This document shows, piece after piece, positions 1 to 4,569 of a stretch of DNA of 5,100 nt. Source of the DNA: a bacterium (GTDB lineage: Bacteria > Chloroflexota > Dormibacteria > Aeolococcales > Bog-877). The notes under the pieces were generated by a model. It saw only the letters and a list, made by a program, of their open reading frames with translations. It was not told the origin of the DNA and made no database searches. The position numbers were made by a program, and so were the translations under genes. Location of the stretch: assembly GCA_021844355.1 (NCBI GenBank), contig JAKBTP010000103.1:1-5100 (forward strand), read 5' to 3'. Numbering within the stretch: position 1 is the first letter of the stretch; each line of letters starts with the position of its first letter.

Positions 1-392
1 AATCTGGGCGTTCAGCCGGGCAAGGTTGGCAGGCGGACCAGCCGGAGGAGCTGCTGCCGATCACCGAAATTCCCCAGGCCCGTGGAGCTGCCCGAGGGGG
101 TGGGCGGAGTCTAGCGCACGGCCATAGGCGGCACCTCCAGGTCACGTGGAGCCGAAATCGCCGCACCGCTGGCGAGTAGGAAGGTCGCGGCCGGAACCGG
201 AGCCGCTGAGCGGGCCGTAGAGGGCCGGGGCCGAGGGTCAGCGGCCCCTGGGACCTCGAGGACTCTTGGCATCAGGAAGCTCCGAGGGCCGACCCGCAGT
301 CGCTCGTCCCGTCCCGTCTCTGCGTTGCAGGGCCCAGGAGGAGACCGTCGCACTCTCGGGTCGCTTTCAGCTCCGTCGGTGGGCGCGGCCAG

Positions 393-420
393 TTGTACCA
401 GGTCTCACATGTGATACCGT
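393..420 (+). promoter_or_regulatory. Promoter of the first TA pair, predicted leaderless
   Basis: A -10 box TACCGT (415-420) fits TANNNT and lies six bases before the ATG at 427. A weak -35 match, TTGTAC (393-398), stands 16 bases upstream of it. There is no purine-rich ribosome site before the ATG. In Actinobacteria and Deinococcus this spacing places the transcription start at the first base of the start codon, so the mRNA should be leaderless. The same geometry recurs at three other genes in the window, which raises my confidence. Confidence 0.6.
401..418. promoter_or_regulatory. Candidate operator palindrome over the -10 box
   Basis: The sequence GGTCTCACATGTGATACC is an 18-base palindrome with one mismatched pair (positions 404 and 415). 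Its core, TCACATGTGA (405-414), is perfect. It overlaps the -10 box of the TA promoter. Phd-type antitoxins bind palindromes at their own promoters, so this is the likely site of autorepression by the antitoxin at 427-663 and its toxin complex. The symmetry is seen directly; the binding is inferred. Confidence 0.55.
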
Positions 421-426
421 CGATCC

Positions 427-663
427 ATGGCGAGTGTGAGCATCCGCGAGCTGCGCAACCACGGCGGTGACGTGGTGGATAGGGTCGAGAGAGGGGAGGC
501 GGTGATCATCACGCGCGGCGGCAGGGCCGTGGCCGAGCTCCGCCCGGTTTCGAGGCCCCCCCAAGCGGCGAGCGTGCTGGTTGAGCGCTGGAGCCGCCTC
601 CCCGAGATAGATCCGAGGCTCCTGCGCTCTGACATCGACCAAGTTCTCGACTCCCGACTGTGA
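427..663 (+). CDS. vapB: Phd/YefM-type antitoxin of a VapBC-like pair
   Basis: This 78-residue protein has the N-terminal pattern of the Phd/YefM (prevent-host-death) antitoxin fold: an IREL segment at residues 6-9, a conserved His-12, then RVERGE (19-24) and ITRGGR (28-33), ending in a strand with VAEL (35-38). In this family that half dimerises and binds DNA. The C-terminal half (about 45-78) would wrap around and inhibit the toxin. It should neutralise the PIN toxin that directly follows and repress the operon. The ATG at 427 is chosen because it is preceded by a -10 box at leaderless spacing. Its stop codon shares one base with the toxin start. The N-terminal half closely resembles that of the antitoxin at 4081-4356, although the C-terminal halves differ. 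Confidence 0.9.
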   Translation: MASVSIRELRNHGGDVVDRVERGEAVIITRGGRAVAELRPVSRPPQAASVLVERWSRLPEIDPRLLRSDIDQVLDSRL

Positions 664-1145
664 TGGATGAGCCCGTTCCACCACGGCGCGGGGTGCTGGA
701 CACATCCACCTTGATCCTGCTGGGCCGGGTCGCAGAGGCCGGTGACCTCCCTGAGGAGCCCTTGATCACCGCCGTCACCCTCGCCGAGCTCACGGTCGGC
801 CCCCTGGTGGCGCGCACGGACGAGGAGCGCGCCGCGCGGCAGGCCCATCTGCAGCAGGCTGAGGCCGCCTTCGATCCCCTGCCGTTCGATCGCGCTGCTG
901 CTCACAGCTTCGGCCAGGTGGCCTCGTCGCTGCGCCAGTCCGGCCGGAAGCCCGCGGCTCGTGCCTATGACGCCCTCATCGCTGCGACGGCCATCTCGTG
1001 CGGGCTTCCGCTGTACACCTGCAACCCGGATGACTTCCGCGGCATCGCCGGCCTCGCAGTCGTGAACGTGGCGCTCCGGGACGACCAGCCGAAGGGATCC
1101 TCGAAGTCCGCGGGCTCGGCAGGGGTGGAGGACGCAGCCACCTAA
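663..1145 (+). CDS. vapC: PIN-domain toxin, VapC family
   Basis: This is a PIN-domain protein of about 160 residues, expected to act as a Mg2+-dependent RNase that blocks translation when free of antitoxin. Acidic residues of the PIN active site are visible: Asp-13 in VLDTS, Glu-42 in LAELTVG, Asp-103 in YDALIAATA, and Asp-123/124 in NPDDF near residue 121. The set looks complete, so the toxin should be active. I use the ATG at 663, whose first base is the last base of the antitoxin stop (TGATG). The GTG at 660 is the alternative. There is no clear ribosome site, so translation is probably coupled to the antitoxin. The last 20 or so residues (Lys/Ser/Gly-rich, ending in Glu-Asp-Ala-Ala-Thr) extend past the usual end of the fold and may be a non-native tail. 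Confidence 0.92.
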   Translation: MDEPVPPRRGVLDTSTLILLGRVAEAGDLPEEPLITAVTLAELTVGPLVARTDEERAARQAHLQQAEAAFDPLPFDRAAAHSFGQVASSLRQSGRKPAARAYDALIAATAISCGLPLYTCNPDDFRGIAGLAVVNVALRDDQPKGSSKSAGSAGVEDAAT

Positions 1146-1175
1146 CCACGCACGGCCGATTGGTAGTCAGCGAGG

Positions 1176-1194
1176 GCATCGGGGTCGTCGATGC
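1176..1194. terminator. Weak hairpin between two convergent toxin genes
   Basis: GCATCG (1176-1181) and CGATGC (1189-1194) form a six-base-pair stem with a seven-base loop in the 180-base gap between two converging toxin genes. The location suits a shared terminator. However, no T-run follows on either side, so an intrinsic terminator is not well supported. Nothing else in 1146-1325 is recognisable. Confidence 0.2.
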
Positions 1195-1325
1195 TGCCGT
1201 GGTGATGGCCTGCCCCCGAGCCAGTTCCCGTTTGTGACCGAGTGGTAGAGAGCTGTGCCGCGACTGAGGCTCGGAAGCTGAGTTCGCGGAGCCCGCTCAA
1301 ATGCCAGCGGAGGTTGCGCTGCCAA

Positions 1326-1724
1326 TCACACCGCCAGCTCCACCTCGCAGGGAAGCGCAGGTGCCCGGGACAGGCGAACGTCCGCGGTCAGAAGCGGAAC
1401 CGACAGCGCCTGCGCCAGGGCCACGTAGAGGGCGTCGTAGAAGCTCAGATTGTCACGCACGGCCCAGGCGGCCCGGGCAAGGCTCGGGGTCATCTCATAC
1501 CGGTGGTCGATCAGAGGGGCGGCCGACAGCAGTAGGGCCTCGGCGACTGCCGAGGTTACCTCGCCTCGAAGCGTGCGCCCGCGTAAAACGCTGCCGATCT
1601 CGGCATCGAGGAGGTGGGGGGCATGGCAGGTCTCCCCGGCCAGCCGCAACCGAAGCGAGCGGTGGGTCGGCGAGCGTCCCAGGACGGCAAGCGCCAGCGC
1701 GGAGGCGTCTACCACTATCGCCAT
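1326..1724 (-). CDS. vapC: PIN-domain toxin, VapC family
   Basis: This 132-residue PIN-domain protein is a predicted VapC-type RNase toxin. Visible active-site residues are Asp-6 in VVDAS at the N-terminus, Glu-42 in LLDAEIGSVLR, Asp-97 in FYDALYVALA and Asp-115 in LLTADVRL. The Leu-Leu-Asp-Ala-Glu-Ile context and the Phe-Tyr-Asp-Ala-Leu-Tyr motif are those of VapC proteins normally paired with RHH or FitA-like antitoxins, and such an antitoxin lies 14 bases upstream. A weak ribosome site, GAGGCGAG, overlaps the antitoxin stop and precedes the ATG by about nine bases. All catalytic acids are present and the length is normal, so it looks functional. It belongs to a different PIN subgroup from the toxins at 663 and 3663. 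Confidence 0.93.
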   Translation of the reverse strand: MAIVVDASALALAVLGRSPTHRSLRLRLAGETCHAPHLLDAEIGSVLRGRTLRGEVTSAVAEALLLSAAPLIDHRYEMTPSLARAAWAVRDNLSFYDALYVALAQALSVPLLTADVRLSRAPALPCEVELAV

Positions 1725-1738
1725 GGCGCGGACTCGCC

Positions 1739-1975
1739 TCAGCGACGCTCAGCGCCGATGTCGGCCAGCACCGAATCCGCGGTTGGCTCTTCCCCTTGGA
1801 CGCGCTGAAGCACGGCCTCTATCCTCGCCAGCGCCTCCGCCTTGGTCGGCCGGACCGCCAGGTCGATGATCTCCTGGCGGAGGTATGACTGCAGGGACCG
1901 TCCCTCCCGGCGGGCCCGCCGACGGAGCACCTCATACGATTCCTCGGGAATGTCACGAATCTGGATCGTGGCCAT
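1739..1975 (-). CDS. vapB: FitA/VapB-type ribbon-helix-helix antitoxin
   Basis: This 78-residue protein begins MATIQIRDIPEE, a ribbon-helix-helix strand (residues 2-8), followed by helix A (SYEVLRRRARREG, 13-25), a GRSLQSYLR turn and helix B (25-38). That is the FitA-like antitoxin layout: the strand enters the DNA major groove as a dimer and the C-terminal part (about 43-78) blocks the PIN active site. An earlier in-frame ATG at 2005 would add ten residues. I prefer the ATG at 1975 because the family starts there, because a TATTCT box lies six bases before it, and because the extra codons would run through the repeated operator. It should neutralise the toxin at 1326-1724 and repress the operon. 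Confidence 0.92.
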   Translation of the reverse strand: MATIQIRDIPEESYEVLRRRARREGRSLQSYLRQEIIDLAVRPTKAEALARIEAVLQRVQGEEPTADSVLADIGAERR

Positions 1976-1976
1976 G

Positions 1977-2012
1977 GCGCTAGAATAGCGCAACAGCGCT
2001 ATCACCGCGGTG
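1977..2012. promoter_or_regulatory. Operator array: three GCGCTA half-sites and a palindrome
   Basis: Three copies of a six-base word alternate in orientation: GCGCTA (1977-1982), TAGCGC (1986-1991) and GCGCTA (1996-2001), with centres 9 and 10 bases apart. A perfect ten-base palindrome, CACCGCGGTG (2003-2012), follows at once. The array covers the -10 box and the presumed -35 position of the TA promoter. RHH antitoxins such as FitA bind as dimers to short inverted half-sites spaced about one helical turn apart, which fits cooperative autorepression. The repeats are seen directly; the binding is inferred. Confidence 0.65.
1982..1987 (-). promoter_or_regulatory. -10 box of the RHH TA operon, predicted leaderless
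   Basis: On the minus strand TATTCT lies exactly six bases before the ATG at 1975, with no ribosome site between. This is the best match to the TATAAT consensus among the four such boxes in the window. No good -35 hexamer is visible at 16-18 bases; that position is occupied by the GC-rich palindrome at 2003-2012. Transcription should start at or next to the start codon. Confidence 0.6.
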
Positions 2013-2073
2013 CTGGCTTCCGCTCCAGCGAGCGACGATCTCCAGAGACGCTGGGCCGCTGGGAAGGTACTGA

Positions 2074-2298
2074 CCCACGCTCACAGCCGCCGAACGCCGT
2101 TACCGCGCCCTCATCGACCAGCTCGCCCGGATCGGTCTCATCGCCCCAGGTAGTGTCGTCAGCCGCTACACCCGCTGCGGCGAGCCGGGCTGTCGCTGCC
2201 AGGCCAATCCCCCCCGCCTCCACGGCCCCTACTGGCAGTGGACTGCCGTCATCGATGGCAAGACGGTCACGCGCCGACTCACCGAACCCCAGGGGGCC
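2074..2298 (+). pseudogene. Truncated DUF6788-like remnant
   Basis: Frame 1 from about 2074 translates to a stretch typical of DUF6788 proteins, as I remember them: TLTAAERRYRALIDQL, then RYTRCGEPGCRCQ and RLHGPYWQW, and finally DGKTVTRRLTEPQ. The Cys cluster (codons at 2176, 2191 and 2197) looks like a small metal-binding knuckle. The family is short, of unknown function, and often lies beside transposase or other mobile genes. No start codon exists in this frame: a TGA sits at 2071-2073, three codons before the conserved Leu-Thr-Ala-Ala-Glu-Arg. After the Glu-Pro-Gln near 2292 the expected helical C-terminus is replaced by unrelated sequence. It is therefore missing its start and its end. 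About 117 bases with no recognisable content separate it from the next gene. Confidence 0.7.
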
Positions 2299-2415
2299 GC
2301 AGCAGTGACGACTTTAGCCAAGCGAGCATGTCAGAGGAGGAGCTGCGCGCCAGCTCAACGGGGGAGGTGGTGGGGGTGTTCCCGGACAGAGCTTCAGGTT
2401 TGCGAGAGCACCGCC

Positions 2416-3102
2416 TCAGCGGATGTGGAAACCCGGCCGACGTGGCGGCACTCGCGTGTATGCCACCAGGCCCTGGCTGATGGCCTCAGAGGCATCCTTG
2501 GCCACCTGATCACTGACGACCACGGCTCGGGTCACGACCCCGGTGACGCGCCCCAGATCGGCCGCTCGTGCCAATGCCCGCTCCACGTCCCCATGGTCGG
2601 CCGTCAGCGAAGCCTCCACCACGACGTACCCGGACACCTGCCCGGAGTCCGCGCCCCAGGCGAAGAGCCCGTTCACCCTGGTGATCGCGTCGGCCGCCTC
2701 AGGGCTCAGCGCTTTCGCCGCCACTGCCGCCGCCAGCTGGGGCCGAAGCTCGTCAACCGTGACCGGCCGGAGCGTGCCCGGCACGAGGCCGACTGCCGCC
2801 TCGATGCTCCACACGGCCCGCACCGCTTCGTGGCGCTCGTACTCGGTTCCGACCAGATTGCTCACCCGGCCGTCGGCACGCTCGGCAGTTGTCTTCAGCT
2901 GCGATAGCCGCTCCTCGGTTAGCACCTGGGCCGCGGCGAGCTGCTCCATCCGAGCCGTGAGCTGATCCATCCGAGCCGCGAGCTGGGCGACCAACCCGGG
3001 CAGGCCCAACAGCTCCTCAGTGAGGAGTTCACGCCGGAGCGTGTCGCGAGCCTCTGGGTTTGTCCGAACCGCCCGGATCAGGGCGTCGAGATCAACTGCC
3101 AT
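2416..3102 (-). CDS. Coiled-coil protein with possible PD-(D/E)XK-like C-terminal domain
   Basis: This is a 228-residue protein. Residues 1-30 are a charged helix, including DTLRRELLTEELL. Residues about 34-75 are leucine-heptad coiled coil with near-repeats (AARMDQL, then TARMEQL). The C-terminal part (about 85-228) contains LFAWGADSG (Asp-152), a hydrophobic strand ending VVVEAS (Glu-163) and DVERALARA (172-180). I recall this layout from an uncharacterised bacterial and cyanobacterial family (DUF3782-like), whose C-terminus resembles a PD-(D/E)XK nuclease fold. Here Ser-165 stands where the motif lysine would be, so catalysis is doubtful. The function is unknown. The ATG at 3102 is chosen because TAGACT lies six bases upstream. 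The gene stands alone, between two TA remnants or pairs, and has no partner in the same operon. Confidence 0.8.
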   Translation of the reverse strand: MAVDLDALIRAVRTNPEARDTLRRELLTEELLGLPGLVAQLAARMDQLTARMEQLAAAQVLTEERLSQLKTTAERADGRVSNLVGTEYERHEAVRAVWSIEAAVGLVPGTLRPVTVDELRPQLAAAVAAKALSPEAADAITRVNGLFAWGADSGQVSGYVVVEASLTADHGDVERALARAADLGRVTGVVTRAVVVSDQVAKDASEAISQGLVAYTRVPPRRPGFHIR

Positions 3103-3108
3103 GCCCGG

Positions 3109-3135
3109 AGTCTACGCCCCCGCAGTCGCTGTCAG
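3109..3135 (-). promoter_or_regulatory. Promoter of the coiled-coil gene, predicted leaderless
   Basis: On the minus strand the -10 box TAGACT (3109-3114) lies six bases before the ATG at 3102. A CTGACA hexamer (3130-3135), five of six matches to TTGACA, stands upstream with a rather short spacer of 15 bases. There is no ribosome site before the ATG. I see no palindrome over this promoter, unlike the three TA promoters, so autoregulation is not suggested. Confidence 0.5.
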
Positions 3136-3254
3136 GCCGCCGCCGCGCCGGTCCAACAAGGGGCTCGCCGCACGCCAACGCGCCCGGGACGCCTCGCGGG
3201 AGGAGGTCGGGTCGGCCATGGGCAGCGGTTGGCGGCGCGGCGAGCTCTACGATC

Positions 3255-3600
3255 GTGGCGTCGCTGGTTGACACCAACGTGCTCGTCTGCCGCTTCCACG
3301 GACGATTTCCGGAGAAACAGCGGGTGGCCACGGAGCTGTTGCGGGCGGGAGCGGCCGAGGGAAAGGTCTACCTGCCGCACCAGGCGATTCCGGATCATGG
3401 TGCGAGGCATCACCGGCCGATCACCGCGCCCAGGGAGGTGTGCTGGGTGCAGCTGGAAGGGCCCGGCACTCGCGTCGTCCGCATCGGAGCAGTCCCGCAC
3501 CTCCAGACCGGCATTGGTCCAGATCGGCGCAAGTTGCCCGCCGACGCGTACATGGCCATGGCGCGCCGGGGCTGGAGGGCGCAGCCAACGCGCCCAGCAC
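3255..3600 (+). pseudogene. Decaying PIN-domain toxin fragment without antitoxin
   Basis: From a GTG at 3255 the first 45 codons read as a clean PIN N-terminus: SLVDTNVLV (active-site Asp), FPEKQRVATELLRAG and VYLPHQA. Past about 3390 the expected continuation with the second acidic residue is lost; the sequence reads Pro-Asp-His-Gly-Ala-Arg where the family has a strand containing Glu. Further on, LPADAYMAMA (about 3535-3563) resembles the third-Asp motif of PIN proteins, but of a different subgroup. No ending with the fourth Asp can be seen. The frame stays open to 3854, but only by running antisense through the toxin at 3663-4073, so I set an approximate end. No antitoxin precedes it: 3103-3254 holds nothing recognisable. 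It could be a diverged intact gene, but a broken or chimeric one is more likely. Confidence 0.6.
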
Positions 3601-3662
3601 TGCGTCGCCGATCCCTGCCTCCGTGGCCGATGGTGCTCGGAGACTCCCCGATCCCGGCTTGC

Positions 3663-4073
3663 TCAGCTCAGTCCGGGAGCGATGGCCGGGACACCCGCCT
3701 GGAGCGCCAGCAGCAGGAGGCGCTCGTCGTAGGCGATGAATGCCTCCAGTGGCTGGCGGGTGACGGAGACAACGTGCTCGGCGGTTGCCAGGTGGATGGC
3801 ATCCAGAGACCGCAGATCAGGATTGGTATACCCCGCGGCTCGAGCGACCACTGATGGCGACAAGGTGACCACGCCTATGCCCCGAAGCACCTCGGCCGCA
3901 CGGGCCGCTCTGTCCGGGGCGCTCCGCCAGGTGGCACGCATCAACTCCACCTCAATTAGCACCGACGAGATGACGGGGATTCCTGGCCTCTCCCGGAACC
4001 AGCGCGAAAGGGTGCCACTGTGTGCCTCCGGCCGGACGAGCTTCATCGCTCCGGATGTGTCGAGATAGATCAC
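3663..4073 (-). CDS. vapC: PIN-domain toxin, VapC family
   Basis: This 136-residue PIN-domain protein is a predicted VapC RNase toxin. The acidic residues appear complete: Asp-5 in IYLDTSG, Glu-43 in IEVELMRA, Asp-91 in RSLDAIHLATA and Asp-116 in IAYDERL. The Ser-Leu-Asp-Ala-Ile-His-Leu-Ala motif and the Ala-Tyr-Asp-Glu-Arg-Leu ending are typical of VapC proteins with Phd-type antitoxins, as found here. It starts at a GTG (4073) seven bases after the antitoxin stop; GGTGAG, overlapping that stop, can serve as ribosome site. The two genes should form one mRNA from the promoter near 4364. Length and motifs are normal, so it looks functional. Confidence 0.93.
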   Translation of the reverse strand: MIYLDTSGAMKLVRPEAHSGTLSRWFRERPGIPVISSVLIEVELMRATWRSAPDRAARAAEVLRGIGVVTLSPSVVARAAGYTNPDLRSLDAIHLATAEHVVSVTRQPLEAFIAYDERLLLLALQAGVPAIAPGLS

Positions 4074-4080
4074 TCCGGTC

Positions 4081-4356
4081 TCACCATCGGCCGGTACCGT
4101 ACCTGTCGTCCAAGACCGCCTCCAGCCCCGCGGAATCCGCCGCCGCCACCTCAGAGTCCGAGAACAACGGGAGCGGACCCAAGCCCGGGCGCAGGTCTCC
4201 CGACTCGATCAACTCGCTGCGAGGGTCGGGCTCAGCGGGCTCGATGATCGCCACGCGGGTGCCATTGCGGGTGATCGCAACCCGCTCGCCCCTCTCAACC
4301 CGGGCCAAGACGTTGGCAGTGTGCTGGTTGAGCTCACGGATCGGGACCTGACGCAT
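4081..4356 (-). CDS. vapB: Phd/YefM-type antitoxin of a VapBC-like pair
   Basis: This 91-residue protein has the Phd/YefM N-terminus: VPIRELNQH (4-12), then VLARVERGERVAITRNG (16-32) and VAIIEP (35-40). This half should dimerise and bind the operator upstream. The rest (about 45-91) is acidic and Pro-rich, with LFSDSEVAAADS, and ends in a Tyr/Trp-containing tail that likely docks in the toxin at 3663-4073. The ATG at 4356 is chosen because TACACT lies seven bases upstream and the family begins there. The first 40 residues match the antitoxin at 427-663 at many positions (IREL, RVERGE, ITR), while the toxin-binding halves do not, which suggests common descent or exchange of the DNA-binding half. 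Confidence 0.92.
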   Translation of the reverse strand: MRQVPIRELNQHTANVLARVERGERVAITRNGTRVAIIEPAEPDPRSELIESGDLRPGLGPLPLFSDSEVAAADSAGLEAVLDDRYGTGRW

Positions 4357-4360
4357 ACTT

Positions 4361-4397
4361 GAGAGTGTACTACAACACCGTACTACGAACCACTCTC
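4361..4397. promoter_or_regulatory. Promoter and candidate operator of the third TA pair
   Basis: On the minus strand TACACT (4364-4369) lies seven bases before the ATG at 4356, again with no ribosome site, so the transcript should be leaderless. Around it are two direct copies of GTACTAC (4367-4373 and 4380-4386), 13 bases apart. Outside these is an inverted repeat, GAGAGTG (4361-4367) and CACTCTC (4391-4397). The inner arm overlaps the -10 box. The arrangement suits autorepression by the Phd-type antitoxin. This segment is clearly more A+T-rich than its surroundings. No convincing -35 hexamer is seen. Confidence 0.55.
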
Positions 4398-4413
4398 GGC
4401 CAGGTCTGAGCGT

Positions 4414-4435
4414 TCGCCGCCCTCACCGGCGGCGA
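4414..4435. terminator. GC-rich hairpin downstream of the recombinase gene
   Basis: TCGCCGCC (4414-4421) and GGCGGCGA (4428-4435) form a perfect eight-base-pair stem with a six-base loop. It lies about 135 bases past the stop of the minus-strand recombinase frame and before the TA promoter, so it could end transcription from the right. No T-run follows, so it is at best an atypical terminator. Nothing else in 4398-4569 is recognisable. Confidence 0.3.
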
Positions 4436-4569
4436 TGGCCAGGACGCGGGACCGTTCGGTGCCGCTGGCGGGGAGCGTAAGAGCAGATCCAACGGCTCGG
4501 GCGGCACACCATGAGGCCAAGAGGCGCAATGGCACTCGAACGGTGCCGCAGGAGTGCGCTTCCCACAGT

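Larger units (their letters stand above)
1..426. other. Left-edge region without a recognisable gene
   Basis: I see no convincing gene here. All plus-strand frames from the left edge close within about 180 bases. The one longer minus-strand frame (111-353, 80 codons) is rich in Pro, Ala and Arg, shows no family motif and has no ribosome site or promoter box before its possible starts, so I treat it as chance. There is a GGGGCC/GGCCCC inverted repeat at 227-232 and 243-248 and a CACGTG palindrome at 143-148; neither is followed by a T-run or linked to a gene. The last 35 bases hold the promoter of the first TA pair, listed separately. Confidence 0.6.

Noticed and set aside
111..353. Minus-strand 80-codon open frame
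   Set aside because: Composition is Pro/Ala/Arg-rich, there is no motif, no promoter box or ribosome site, and long frames arise easily in G+C-rich DNA.
1235..1305. tRNA-like stretch with GAGTGGTAGAGAGCT and a later GTTCG
   Set aside because: The D-arm resemblance is superficial; no acceptor stem, anticodon arm or proper T-arm can be folded.
1142..1343. Minus-strand frame whose end reads like a protein C-terminus (DDPDALADYQSAVRG)
   Set aside because: It has no ATG or GTG start, its upstream part overlaps the end of the toxin gene at 1326, and I recognise no family. It might be a remnant but I cannot support it.
2305..2907. Long plus-strand frames opposite the coiled-coil gene
   Set aside because: They are antisense to a better-supported gene; composition is Arg/Pro/His-rich as expected for shadows of a G+C-rich gene. 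Only the part before 2298 carries family signal.
3174..3595. GCCAACGCGCCC direct repeat (3174-3185 and 3584-3595) flanking the PIN fragment
   Set aside because: A 12-base repeat of this composition is expected by chance in a window of this size and G+C content, and no other sign of insertion accompanies it.
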